A stretch of DNA of 64,000 nt. Origin: Actinoalloteichus hymeniacidonis. Lineage in GTDB: Bacteria; Actinomycetota; Actinomycetes; Mycobacteriales; Pseudonocardiaceae. Location of the stretch: NCBI RefSeq assembly GCF_014203365.1, contig NZ_JACHIS010000001.1:1178001-1242000 (forward strand), read 5' to 3'. Under the pieces are notes generated by a model that was not told the DNA's origin, did no database searches, and was given only the letters and a program-made list of their open reading frames with translations. The translations under genes were made by a program, and so were the position numbers. This document shows, one piece after another, positions 11,086 through 20,064 of this stretch. Within the stretch, counting starts at the first letter, position 1; each line of letters starts with the position of its first letter.

Positions 11086-12069
11086 TCAGGCCGAGGCGGT
11101 CAGCATCGGGTCGCGCTTGATCTCGTCGCCGAGGATCTCGTCGATCTTGTCGAGCACGTCCTGCGTAAGGACGACACCGGCGGCCTTGGCGTTCTCGGCG
11201 ACCTGCTCCGGGCGGGAGGCGCCGACGATCGCCGAGGCGACGTTCTTGTTCTGCAGCACCCAGGCGACGGCGAGCTGCGCGAGCGACAGACCGAGGTCGG
11301 CGGCGACCGGCTTGAGCTGCTGCACCCGCTCCAGGACCTCGTCGCGCATGTAACGCGCCATCATCCGGTTGCCGGTCTCGTCGGTGGCCCGCGAACCGGC
11401 GGGCGGCTGCTGTCCCGGCAGGTACTTACCGGTCAGCACGCCCTGCGCGATCGGCGACCAGACGATCTGGCTGAGGCCCTCGCGCTCGCTGGCGGGCACG
11501 ACCTGCGACTCGATCACCCGGTGCAGCGCCGAGTACTCCGGCTGGTTGGAGATGAACGGCACCCGCAGTTCCCTGGCCAGCTGGGCACCCCGGGTGATCT
11601 GCTCGGCCGTCCACTCGGACACGCCGATGTAGAGGACCTTGCCCTGGCGGACCAGGTCGGCGAAGGCTAGGAAGGTCTCCTCCAACGGCACGGTCTTGTC
11701 GAACCGGTGCGCCTGGTAGAGGTCGACGTAGTCCGTCTGCAACCGGGTCAGCGAGGCGTTGCACGACTCGATGATGTGCTTGCGGCTGAGACCACGGTCG
11801 TTGGGTCCGTCCCCGGTCGGCCCGTGGACCTTGGTGAAGATCTCCAGGCTCTGCCTGCGCTTGCCCGCCAGCGCCCGACCCAGGACGGACTCGGCCTTGG
11901 TGCGCGCGTAGACGTCGGCGGTGTCGAAGGTGGTGATGCCCGCGTCGAGGGCGGCCTCGACACAGGCCTTGGCCTGATCCTCTTCCACCTGCGAGCCGTG
12001 GGTCAGCCAGTTGCCGTACGAGATCTCACTGATATTCAGGCCACTACGGCCAAGACGACGGAACTCCAT
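11086..12069 (-). CDS. Aldo/keto reductase
   Basis: Predicted 327-aa (beta/alpha)8 NADPH-dependent oxidoreductase of the voltage-gated-potassium-channel-beta-like AKR group. The catalytic tetrad is visible: Asp and Tyr in FDTADVYART, Lys in IFTKVHG, His in LYQAHRFD. The cofactor-binding C-terminus reads ASAIVGASRPEQVAENAKA, and VLYIGVSEWTAEQI is another family segment. Substrate is unknown. The ATG at 12069 is preceded by a TAGGAT hexamer 7 nt away and no ribosome site, so translation is probably leaderless. Convergent with the preceding small gene. Confidence 0.93.
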   Translation of the reverse strand: MEFRRLGRSGLNISEISYGNWLTHGSQVEEDQAKACVEAALDAGITTFDTADVYARTKAESVLGRALAGKRRQSLEIFTKVHGPTGDGPNDRGLSRKHIIESCNASLTRLQTDYVDLYQAHRFDKTVPLEETFLAFADLVRQGKVLYIGVSEWTAEQITRGAQLARELRVPFISNQPEYSALHRVIESQVVPASEREGLSQIVWSPIAQGVLTGKYLPGQQPPAGSRATDETGNRMMARYMRDEVLERVQQLKPVAADLGLSLAQLAVAWVLQNKNVASAIVGASRPEQVAENAKAAGVVLTQDVLDKIDEILGDEIKRDPMLTASA

Positions 12070-12076
12070 TCGCCCG

Positions 12077-12082
12077 ATCCTA
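12077..12082 (-). promoter_or_regulatory. -10-like TAGGAT for the aldo/keto reductase
   Basis: On the minus strand TAGGAT is followed by seven bases and then the ATG at 12069. Confidence 0.5.
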
Positions 12083-12109
12083 GGGGTCGTTCGCCATGTG
12101 AACGACTAA

Positions 12110-12134
12110 TGTGACCCGTCCCAAATTGGTCACA
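12110..12134. promoter_or_regulatory. Inverted repeat TGTGACC-N11-GGTCACA
   Basis: A 7-base perfect inverted repeat with an 11-nt centre, just upstream of the expected -35 region of the aldo/keto reductase promoter. Spacing and symmetry suit a dimeric regulator, possibly CRP-like. No regulator gene is adjacent. Confidence 0.35.
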
Positions 12135-12156
12135 CCCCTCATCGGACACAGCCCTA

Positions 12157-12176
12157 ACCGGTCAGCCCCGACCGGT
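12157..12176 (-). terminator. Weak hairpin after the DUF3043 gene
   Basis: ACCGGTC/GACCGGT stem (7 bp) with a 6-nt loop, just beyond the stop of the DUF3043 gene on the minus strand. No T-run. Confidence 0.35.
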
Positions 12177-12189
12177 CGGCGCTCATCCG

Positions 12190-12852
12190 TCAGCGTCGGG
12201 CTGTGACGCCCCAGATCTTCGGGGCATCGACGTAGGTCGCCCTCGGCCGGGGAACGCGGAGCCTGCGGATCTGGGTGGCCCGGGTGAAGCAGTACCAACC
12301 GATGCCGAAACCGCGGTCCTTGGCGTCGGGGAACTTCGCGCGGACCCGCTTGGTGACCATCCGACCGAGCATCACACCCTCGAAGATCATGGTGATCAGC
12401 ATCATCGAGGTCGCCAGGCTGGCGTACTGCTGAATCATCGGCGAGGGGATCAGGATCGCCACGAACACGATGATCGCCATCGGCATGAACAGGCCCATGA
12501 TGTTGCGCCGCGAATCCACCAGATCGCGGATGTGGGCCCGCACCGGCCCCCGGTCCCGAGGCAGCAGGTAGCGGTCGTCGCCGGACATCATCCGCTCGCG
12601 GCGCTCGGCGCCCGCCTTACGACGGTCGTCCTTGGTGCCCCGCATCCGCTGGATGGCCTCGCGCTGGTTGCGCGGTGCGGCCACCGGTCCACGGCGCTTG
12701 CCCTCCGCATCGCGGCGGGAGGGTGTCGGACGCCCCTTGGCGGGTGTGTAGCCCTTTGGTCGCGCCTCCGCCGCCGAGTCCTCTGCGGTCGCGACCGACT
12801 CGCTGCCCTCGGTCGACTCGGTGTCACTCGTATTACGGCGAAGGAACCTCAC
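12190..12852 (-). CDS. DUF3043 membrane protein
   Basis: Predicted 220 aa. Residues 1-105 are hydrophilic, Lys/Arg-rich and probably disordered (KGYTPAKGRPTPSRRDAEGKRRGPVAAPRNQREA). A conserved region follows, RYLLPRDRGPVRAHIRDLVDSRRN, then two hydrophobic segments (IMGLFMPMAIIVFVAILI and YASLATSMMLITMIFEGVML) and a basic tail containing GFGIGWYCFTRATQIRRLRVPRP. That order is typical of actinobacterial DUF3043 proteins; the function is unknown. The GTG at 12852 is chosen because TACTCT lies 6 nt upstream; the open frame extends 177 codons further but runs antisense into the glycerate kinase. Confidence 0.9.
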   Translation of the reverse strand: MRFLRRNTSDTESTEGSESVATAEDSAAEARPKGYTPAKGRPTPSRRDAEGKRRGPVAAPRNQREAIQRMRGTKDDRRKAGAERRERMMSGDDRYLLPRDRGPVRAHIRDLVDSRRNIMGLFMPMAIIVFVAILIPSPMIQQYASLATSMMLITMIFEGVMLGRMVTKRVRAKFPDAKDRGFGIGWYCFTRATQIRRLRVPRPRATYVDAPKIWGVTARR

Positions 12853-12858
12853 GCCCTC

Positions 12859-12864
12859 AGAGTA
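12859..12864 (-). promoter_or_regulatory. -10-like TACTCT for leaderless DUF3043 gene
   Basis: Minus-strand TACTCT, six bases, then GTG. This is the main reason for preferring 12852 as the start. Confidence 0.5.
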
Positions 12865-13110
12865 AAGGAGACGAATCCCGCCTTGCGGACACGCCCAGGT
12901 CATCCGGTTCCGCAGCAGGCGCCGATGATGAATCCGGCCGCGAGAATCGGCGGACGGCATCGACACGTCCACGACCGTCCGCCCGGCGCGAGCGGTACCC
13001 GCCCTCCGACACCCGTCGCGGGCCGCCATCCGGCAGGCTGCATCGGAGTTCGGCCTGTTCGGGCCGGCGCGGGCTTCGGCGAGTAGGCCGTTGGGGGTGG
13101 CGTGCCTCAC

Positions 13111-13116
13111 TAGGCT
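13111..13116 (+). promoter_or_regulatory. -10-like TAGGCT for glycerate kinase
   Basis: TAGGCT lies 7 nt before the ATG at 13124, with no ribosome site between. Confidence 0.55.
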
Positions 13117-13123
13117 CACGGAC

Positions 13124-14251
13124 ATGCGGATCCTGGTGGCACCCGATTGTTTCGGCGGCACGTTGACGGCGCGCGAGGCCTCGGAGGCCATCGCAGCAGG
13201 CTGGCGGAGTGGCGCACCCGACGATGAGATCGTCATCCGACCGTTGGCCGACGGCGGCCCCGGTTTCGTCGAGGTGCTCTCGGTCGCGTTGGGCGGCACG
13301 GTCCACGAGACCACGGTGACCGGGCCGCTGGGTGAGCCCGTGACGGCGAGCTGGCTGGAGGTCCCCGATGCGGCGGGCGGCACCGCCTACATCGAGTCCG
13401 CCCAGGCCAACGGCCTACATCTGATCCCGGAACGCGACCCCTCCTCGGCGCTGCGGGCGTCGAGCAGGGGAGTGGGCGAGTTGATCGCCCAGGCACGTGA
13501 CGCCGGGCTGCGGCGGGCGGTGGTCGGCCTCGGCGGCTCGGCCAGCACCGACGGCGGCGCGGGTATGTTCGCCGCGCTCGGTGCGGTCGGCGTCGACGTG
13601 GTCGGCCGGGCCCTTGTCGACGGCGGCGCGGCCCTGCGGGACTGCGTCGGCCTGCTCGGCGAGGTCGAACTGGGCGGATTGCAGCTGGTGGCGGCCTCGG
13701 ACGTGGAGAACACCCTGCTCGGTGAGCACGGCGCGGCCAGGGTCTTCGGCCCGCAGAAGGGCGCCGACGCGGTCGCGGTCGAGGCCTTGGACGCCGCGCT
13801 GACCAGTTGGGCCGAGGTGCTCGCCTCGGCCACCGGTCGTGACGTGCGAGAACTGCCCTCGGCAGGCGCGGCGGGCGGTCTCGGCGCGGGCCTGCTGGCC
13901 CTGGGCGCCGAGGTGGAATCGGGAGCGGAACTGGTCCGGCGGCTGACCGGGCTGGACACCGCCCTGGACACGGTGCAGCTGGCGGTGACCGGGGAGGGCA
14001 GCTTCGACTGGCAGTCACTGCGCGGGAAGCTCGTCACGGCCGTGGCCAGAGGCGCCGCCGAGCGCGGCCTGCCCTGCCTGGTGCTGGCCGGGCAGGTATC
14101 GGTCGGCAAGCGGGAGGCGGGCGCAGCAGGTGTGGAGCACTCCTACGCGGTGGCCGAGCACGCGGGATCGGTGGCGGCCGCCTTCGCGGATCCGGCGGGC
14201 ACCCTCACGGCCATGGCGGCCGACGTGGCCCGCCAGTGGGGCGGACGCTGA
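13124..14251 (+). CDS. glxK: Glycerate kinase (GlxK/GarK family)
   Basis: Predicted 375 aa. It phosphorylates D-glycerate for entry into lower glycolysis. Family segments are the N-terminal MRILVAPDCFGGTLTAREASEAIAAGW, IRPLADGGPGFVEVL, the glycine-rich VGLGGSASTDGGAGMFAALG, LVAASDVENTLLGEHGAA, VFGPQKGAD, and VTGEGSFDWQSLRGKLVTAVA with its C-terminal phosphate-binding loop. The ATG at 13124 follows a leaderless-type -10 element. In M. tuberculosis the neighbouring homologue occupies the same place between DUF3043 and the A-type Fe-S protein. Confidence 0.94.
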   Translation: MRILVAPDCFGGTLTAREASEAIAAGWRSGAPDDEIVIRPLADGGPGFVEVLSVALGGTVHETTVTGPLGEPVTASWLEVPDAAGGTAYIESAQANGLHLIPERDPSSALRASSRGVGELIAQARDAGLRRAVVGLGGSASTDGGAGMFAALGAVGVDVVGRALVDGGAALRDCVGLLGEVELGGLQLVAASDVENTLLGEHGAARVFGPQKGADAVAVEALDAALTSWAEVLASATGRDVRELPSAGAAGGLGAGLLALGAEVESGAELVRRLTGLDTALDTVQLAVTGEGSFDWQSLRGKLVTAVARGAAERGLPCLVLAGQVSVGKREAGAAGVEHSYAVAEHAGSVAAAFADPAGTLTAMAADVARQWGGR

Positions 14252-14371
14252 GCCGACGACCTGGGTCGATGCGCCGATTAGTACTGGTCGGGCGGTCGGA
14301 TGGCTCAGCATGCCTACCGTCTCGAGCCCCTATATGTCGACCAGTCGGGCCTATCGGTTGCCCGCAGGCGC

Positions 14372-14377
14372 TACCGT
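14372..14377 (+). promoter_or_regulatory. Possible -10 element (TACCGT) ahead of the Fe-S carrier gene
   Basis: TACCGT lies 6 nt before a GTG at 14384, but the frame from that GTG (49 codons) does not look coding. If it is a promoter, it gives a ~155-nt leader to the downstream gene. The rest of 14252-14538 shows only the small hairpin CCGGG-GAATAT-CCCGG near 14472. Confidence 0.3.
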
Positions 14378-14538
14378 CGAGGGGTGCCTTTCGGCGGCAC
14401 CTGGCGGACCGAGGGTTGTGTCATCCTGGAGTCGCTCGACGCGGACAGCGAAGCCGTGACGTCGGAATACCGGGGAATATCCCGGCGCCTGTGCGCGTTA
14501 CGCGGGCAGGTACGGCCAGTAGGACCTTGAGGAGAGCC

Positions 14539-14910
14539 ATGACCGCCCAGGACATTGGGATCGATGCGAAGACCGACGCGCCTGCACATGGCGTCAAGCT
14601 CAGCGACTCGGCTGCGACGAAGGCCAAGGCACTGCTCGAGCAGGAAGGCCGCGATGACATGCACCTGCGCATCGCGGTGCAGCCCGGTGGTTGCGCGGGC
14701 CTGCGCTACCAGCTCTTCTTCGACGAGCGCTCCCTCGACGGCGACGCGCGTGTCGACTTCAACGGGCTGGGCGTCGTGGTCGACCGGATGAGCGCTCCCT
14801 ACGTTCAGGACGCCGTCATCGACTTCGTCGACACCATCGAGAAGCAGGGCTTCACCATCGACAACCCCAACGCGGGCGGCTCCTGCGCCTGCGGCGACTC
14901 CTTCCACTAG
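14539..14910 (+). CDS. erpA: A-type iron-sulfur carrier/insertion protein (ErpA/HesB family)
   Basis: Predicted 123 aa. It has the three conserved Fe-S ligand cysteines of the HesB/IscA family: one in VQPGGCAGLRYQLFFDE and two in GGSCACGDSFH at the C-terminus. The fold segments VKLSDSAATKAKALLEQEG and SAPYVQDAVIDFVDTIEKQGFTIDNPNAGGSC are typical. It probably delivers Fe-S clusters to apo-proteins; the Rieske protein encoded 9 kb away is one conceivable client, which is inference. TTGAGGAGAG lies just before the ATG. The gene ends at a strong terminator. Confidence 0.94.
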   Translation: MTAQDIGIDAKTDAPAHGVKLSDSAATKAKALLEQEGRDDMHLRIAVQPGGCAGLRYQLFFDERSLDGDARVDFNGLGVVVDRMSAPYVQDAVIDFVDTIEKQGFTIDNPNAGGSCACGDSFH

Positions 14911-14948
14911 AGGACGTCGCGCCCGCCGAGAGCCGGGCGTTGTTCCTT

Positions 14949-14991
14949 CGACGGTGCGGGCGGCGGCCGAACAGCCGCACCCGCACCGTCG
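14949..14991 (+). terminator. 12-bp stem terminator after the Fe-S carrier gene
   Basis: CGACGGTGCGGG pairs exactly with CCCGCACCGTCG around a 19-nt loop that contains a second short CGGC/GCCG stem. Nothing else is recognisable between 14992 and 15204. Confidence 0.75.
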
Positions 14992-15189
14992 TCATGTCCG
15001 CCCGACCCCGGCCAGATCGCTCCCACCTCGGTTGAGCAGGCCCGGTGGCGCGGCTCCCACCAGCGGTTCTTCCTCCTCGCGGCGACCGAGGTCCCGCCCC
15101 TCGATCACATGACAGGGTGAATCTCCCCGGTGACGTCCCTCGGGTCCGAGCTGCCGGGGAGTTTCGACCGTGCGGGCCCGCGAACCTGA

Positions 15190-16182
<993 letters not shown>

Positions 16183-16205
16183 TCACGGCCGGTTTTCCCC
16201 GTACG

Positions 16206-16249
16206 CCGACGGCCCACCACGATGTCGAACATCGATGGTGGGCCGTCGG
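16206..16249. terminator. Bidirectional terminator between adoK and asnB
   Basis: A 14-bp stem (16206-16219 with 16236-16249) continues, after a one-base bulge, into an inner CGATGT/ACATCG stem with a 3-nt loop. It lies between convergent stop codons. Confidence 0.8.
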
Positions 16250-16287
16250 TCCTCAGCGCCGCCGGGTCGGACCCGGCCTGCCGCCGA

Positions 16288-18216
16288 TCAGAGCTTCACG
16301 GGGTAGTGCGGCTCCGGGATCCTCGGGTTGATCCGGTTCTCGATGAAGATGCCGTGCCACAGCATGAACACCAGCAGCGCCCAGATCCGGCGGCTGTGGT
16401 CCAGCGTGCCCGCCTTGTGCTCCTCGAGTAGGACCAGCGCGGCGTTCTTGTCGATCAGCGAGCCGGTGTCGGAGCGCTGGATGATGTCCCTGGCCCAGCC
16501 GTACATCTCGTCCTTGAGCCAGAGCCGGATCGGCACCGGGAAGCCGAGCTTGCGCCGGTTGAGCACATGCGCGGGGACGACGTCGCGCAGCGCCTGCCGC
16601 AATGCGAACTTGGTCGTCTCCTTGGTGATCTTCTCCGACAGCGGGACCTGTGCGGCGACCTTGAAGACCTCGGTGTCCAGGAAGGGCACCCGCAGTTCCA
16701 GGGAGTTCGCCATCGTCATCTTGTCGGCCTTGACCAGGATGTCGCCGCGCAGCCAGGTGAACATGTCCACGTACTGCATCCGGGTCACCGGGTCCCAGCC
16801 CTCGGACTCCCGGTAGGCGCGGGCGGTGATGTCGGTGTGCGAGACAGCGGGGTCGAAGGTCTGCAACACGCGGCGCAGCTGGTCGTCCCGGAAGATCCTG
16901 GCGTTGCCGTAGTAGCGGTCCTCCAAGGACAGCGCACCACGGCGAAGCAGGTCCTTGCCGCGCACGCCGTCGGGGATCCGCGAGGAGACCTTGCCCATGA
17001 TGCGGCGGATACCGCCGGGGACCTTGTCGAACGGGGCCAGCGACAGCGGCTCCCGGTAGATCGTGTAGCCGCCGAACAACTCGTCGGCACCCTCACCGGA
17101 GAGCACGACCTTGACGTGCTTGCGGGCCTCACGGGCGATGAACCACAGGGGCACCAACGCGGGGTCGGCTACCGGGTCGTCCAGGTACCAGACGATCAGC
17201 GGCAGGTGTTCCATCATCTCCTCGGCGGAGACGGTGCGGACCACGTGCTTGACCCCGAGGGCCGCGGCGGTCTCGGCAGCCACGTCGATCTCCGAGTAGC
17301 CCTGCCGCTCGAAGCCGGTGGTGAAGGTGATCAGGTCCGGGTTGTGCTCCTTGGCCAGCGCCGCGATGGCCGTCGAGTCGATGCCACCGGACAGGAACGC
17401 GCCGACGGTGACGTCGGCCCGCATGTGCTTGGACACCGAATCGCGCATCACGTCGGTGATGCCCTGATACAGCCGCGACTGCTCGGTGGGGCCGGAGACC
17501 GGGCGGGGAGCGAATGTCGGGGCGAAGTACCGCTGCATGACGGGCTGGCCGCCCGGCTCCACGGTGAACGAGGTGCCCGACTCGACCCGGCGGATGCCGT
17601 GGTGCAGCGTCGCGGGCTCCGGCACGTACTGCAGCGTCAGGTAGTACTGGAGTCCGCTGCGGTTCAGCGCGGGCTGTTGCCCGAGCGTCCCGGCCAGATC
17701 GAGCAGGCTCTTCTTCTCACTGGAGAACGCGACGCCGTGCGGGCCGATCGCGTAGAACAGCGGCTTGATGCCGAAGGGGTCGCGACCACCGAAGATCACC
17801 TGCTTCTCGGAGTCCCAGATCAGGAACGCGAACATGCCGCGCAGCCTGCCGATCATCGACGGGCCGAGGTAGTGGTAGGCCGCCACGATCGACTCGGTGT
17901 CGCCGTCGGTCACGAAGCGCGCGCCGTGCTGTGCGCCCAGCTCGGCGCGCAGCTCCAGATAGTTGTAGATCTCACCGTTGAAGATGATGGTGTACCGGTC
18001 CGGCGCCTCCGGCGGACCCCAGGTCAGCGGTTGATGTGAGTGCTCGACGTCGATGATCGACAATCTGTTGAAGCCGAAGACGGCCTCATCGCGTTGCCAT
18101 GTCTCGGATTCGTCCGGCCCCCGATGCCGTTGGCACCCCAACGCCCTGCCTACGGAGGCGCGAGCCGCCATGGCGTCGTTCTGGGTCGGGCAGACCAGTC
18201 CCAATAGGCCACACAC
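16288..18216 (-). CDS. asnB: Asparagine synthetase (glutamine-hydrolysing)
   Basis: Predicted 642 aa. Class II glutamine amidotransferase at the N-terminus: with the GTG at 18216 the protein begins VCGLLGLV, which puts the catalytic cysteine at position 2 as required. RLSIIDVEHSHQPL and FNGEIYNYLELR follow. The synthetase half has the pyrophosphate loop SGGIDSTAIAALA, VLSGEGADELFGGY, and ADKMTMANSLELRVPFLD. It makes asparagine from aspartate, glutamine and ATP; homologues have also been linked to cell-wall amidation, so AsnB is not certain to be the only role. An upstream in-frame extension of 47 residues would bury Cys2 and is rejected. Divergent from ctaC. Confidence 0.95.
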   Translation of the reverse strand: MCGLLGLVCPTQNDAMAARASVGRALGCQRHRGPDESETWQRDEAVFGFNRLSIIDVEHSHQPLTWGPPEAPDRYTIIFNGEIYNYLELRAELGAQHGARFVTDGDTESIVAAYHYLGPSMIGRLRGMFAFLIWDSEKQVIFGGRDPFGIKPLFYAIGPHGVAFSSEKKSLLDLAGTLGQQPALNRSGLQYYLTLQYVPEPATLHHGIRRVESGTSFTVEPGGQPVMQRYFAPTFAPRPVSGPTEQSRLYQGITDVMRDSVSKHMRADVTVGAFLSGGIDSTAIAALAKEHNPDLITFTTGFERQGYSEIDVAAETAAALGVKHVVRTVSAEEMMEHLPLIVWYLDDPVADPALVPLWFIAREARKHVKVVLSGEGADELFGGYTIYREPLSLAPFDKVPGGIRRIMGKVSSRIPDGVRGKDLLRRGALSLEDRYYGNARIFRDDQLRRVLQTFDPAVSHTDITARAYRESEGWDPVTRMQYVDMFTWLRGDILVKADKMTMANSLELRVPFLDTEVFKVAAQVPLSEKITKETTKFALRQALRDVVPAHVLNRRKLGFPVPIRLWLKDEMYGWARDIIQRSDTGSLIDKNAALVLLEEHKAGTLDHSRRIWALLVFMLWHGIFIENRINPRIPEPHYPVKL

Positions 18217-18432
18217 GCTTCTCGCGCACCTTCCGTTCCTGCTCGTTTTTCGGCTCCGGATCAGTATGACCCGGTACGGCCGTCGCGCCCCCGACTCACC
18301 CCAAAGCGGCCCACTACGAGTTGCTGGGCTACTCTTCCGCTCGGAATGCGGCGGCACGGCTGAAGTGTCGACCTCGGTGGCGCCGACATGGCGCTGGCGG
18401 GGCGGTGAGCCTGATCAAGGAGGCGTCGAGCA

Positions 18433-19350
18433 GTGGGCCAGAAGGCAACGCGGCTGGCGAAGCTGGGTGGATCGTTCGGCCTGGTAGCCCTGGCAACGAC
18501 CGGCTGCTCCGCTAACGATGTTCTTCGCTTCGGTTGGCCGGAGGGTGTTACCCCCCAAGCCGACCGGATGCGTGAATTGTGGACCTGGTCGGTGATCGCG
18601 GCGCTCGCGGTCGGCGTGCTGGTCTGGGGCCTGATCCTGTGGTCGGTGGTGTTCCACCGCAAGCGCGGTGAGGAGATGCCTCGGCAGACGCAGTACAACG
18701 TCCCGTTGGAATTGGTCTACACGGTCATTCCACTGGTGATGGTCACCGTGCTGTTCTACTTCACAGCGACCACCCAGAACTATGTCCTGGCGCAGGAGGA
18801 GGATCCCGACGTCACCGTCGAAGTGGTCTCCTTCAAGTGGAACTGGGAGTTCCGCTACCAGGACGAGACCACCCCGGACGGCGATCCGGTGACGACGCTG
18901 GGCACCAGCGACGAGATCCCGCTGCTGGTACTCCCGACCGATCGGGTCATCCAGTACGAGCTGCGCTCCGAGGACGTCATCCACTCGTTCTTCGTCCCGG
19001 AGTTCCTCTTCAAGCGGGACACCTTCCCGCACCCGGAGAAGAACAACCAGGACAACATCTTCCAGAACGTCATCGACGAGCCCGGCGCCTTCGTCGGTCG
19101 GTGTGCCGAGCTGTGCGGTACCTACCACTCGATGATGAACTTCGAGGTGCGTGCGCTGCCCGGTGACCAGTACGACCAGTACATGGATCTGCGGGCGCAG
19201 GAGAACTCCACGACCGGTGAGCTCTACACGGCGTCCGAGGCACTGACCGAGATGGACTGCGGCGAGCTGTGCGCGCCGAAGGCGGTCACCACCTATCCGT
19301 TCGACACGGACCGCACCTCCCGCGAGGCCAACTCGCGCGAGCAGAACTGA
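18433..19350 (+). CDS. ctaC: Cytochrome c oxidase subunit II
   Basis: Predicted 305 aa. A lipoprotein-type signal ends in LATTGC (lipidated Cys25), followed by two transmembrane helices and a periplasmic cupredoxin domain. The complete CuA site is present: Cys224-x-Glu226-x-Cys228-x3-His232-x2-Met235 in CAELCGTYHSMM, plus the upstream histidine in DVIHSFFVPEF. It accepts electrons from the diheme QcrC in the bcc-aa3 supercomplex. AAGGAGG lies ~10 nt before the GTG. The C-terminal tail contains a second Cys-x3-Cys (C276-G-E-L-C280) that echoes the CuA loop but lacks His and Met. ctaF follows 40 nt later. Confidence 0.96.
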   Translation: MGQKATRLAKLGGSFGLVALATTGCSANDVLRFGWPEGVTPQADRMRELWTWSVIAALAVGVLVWGLILWSVVFHRKRGEEMPRQTQYNVPLELVYTVIPLVMVTVLFYFTATTQNYVLAQEEDPDVTVEVVSFKWNWEFRYQDETTPDGDPVTTLGTSDEIPLLVLPTDRVIQYELRSEDVIHSFFVPEFLFKRDTFPHPEKNNQDNIFQNVIDEPGAFVGRCAELCGTYHSMMNFEVRALPGDQYDQYMDLRAQENSTTGELYTASEALTEMDCGELCAPKAVTTYPFDTDRTSREANSREQN

Positions 19351-19390
19351 CTGCCGTAGGCCTGGTAGAGACACTGAGAGTGAGGACTCG

Positions 19391-19789
19391 ATGAAGATCG
19401 AGGCGTGGATCTTCGAAGGCACGGCGCTGTTCGCCTTCATCGTCGCGGTCATCTACGGATTCTGGGCGGGCGAGCCGGTCGGTACGGTCGCACTCGCCCT
19501 GACCGGTGGGCTCGCCCTACTGGTGGGCACCTACTTCCGGTTCGTGTCCCGGCGGATGAAGGCTCGTCCCGAGGACGACCCGGAGGCCGAGATCAGCGAC
19601 GGCGCGGGCGAGCTCGGCTTCTTCAGCCCGGGCAGCTACTGGCCCTTCGGGCTGGCGGCGAGCTGCGCGCTGGCCGGTCTGGCACTGGCGATGTTCCACA
19701 TCTGGATGCTGATCGCCGCAGGCGCCGTCCTGCTGATCACGATCGGCGGGCTGCTGTTCGAGTACCACCGCGCTCCCGCCGGACACTGA
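19391..19789 (+). CDS. ctaF: Cytochrome c oxidase subunit IV (actinobacterial CtaF)
   Basis: Predicted 132 aa with four transmembrane helices: two N-terminal (FEGTALFAFIVAVIYGFWAG, TVALALTGGLALLVGTYFRFV) and two C-terminal (YWPFGLAASCALAGLALAMFHIW, LIAAGAVLLITIGGLLFEY). A conserved loop, ISDGAGELGFFSPGSYWPFG, sits between the pairs. This is the actinobacteria-specific small subunit of the aa3 oxidase. GTGAGGA precedes the ATG. It is the second gene of the ctaC-ctaF unit and ends at a strong terminator. Confidence 0.94.
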   Translation: MKIEAWIFEGTALFAFIVAVIYGFWAGEPVGTVALALTGGLALLVGTYFRFVSRRMKARPEDDPEAEISDGAGELGFFSPGSYWPFGLAASCALAGLALAMFHIWMLIAAGAVLLITIGGLLFEYHRAPAGH

Positions 19790-19815
19790 TCGACCAGCTC
19801 GACCACGCGATCTCA

Positions 19816-19850
19816 CCATGAGCCCGTCCCCACTGGGGACGGGCTCATGG
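19816..19850 (+). terminator. 16-bp stem terminator after ctaF
   Basis: CCATGAGCCCGTCCCC pairs perfectly with its reverse complement around a 3-nt loop (ACT). Confidence 0.8.
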
Positions 19851-20011
19851 TCGTCTATAGGCAGATGTTCCGATCGAGGACGGCTTGGCTGTCGAACCGG
19901 AGCGGGATAGGCGCCCGCAGCCGCGGGTCGGAGCGACCGAGATTCCGTTGACGAGACAACACTCGAAGCGCGGTTACCGGGCCTGGGATCGCCGCTGGCG
20001 AGCTGGAACGC

Positions 20012-20062
20012 ATCGAGGCCTGGGACAACACCGGAAGTCGGTTCCCGCCCGCAGGCCTCGAT
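20012..20062 (-). terminator. Inverted repeat just after trpD
   Basis: ATCGAGGCCTG and CAGGCCTCGAT (11 bp) flank a 29-nt loop and end 3 nt from the trpD stop codon. A plausible terminator for the leftward trpD operon. The rest of 19851-20011 shows nothing recognisable. Confidence 0.45.
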
Positions 20063-20064
20063 CG

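Noticed and set aside
14300-14530. A 76-codon frame before the Fe-S carrier gene
   Set aside because: No ribosome site, no family; better explained as leader DNA, although a -10-like hexamer lies inside.
19851-20011. tRNA or small RNA gene between ctaF and trpD
   Set aside because: No cloverleaf or T-loop consensus could be found.
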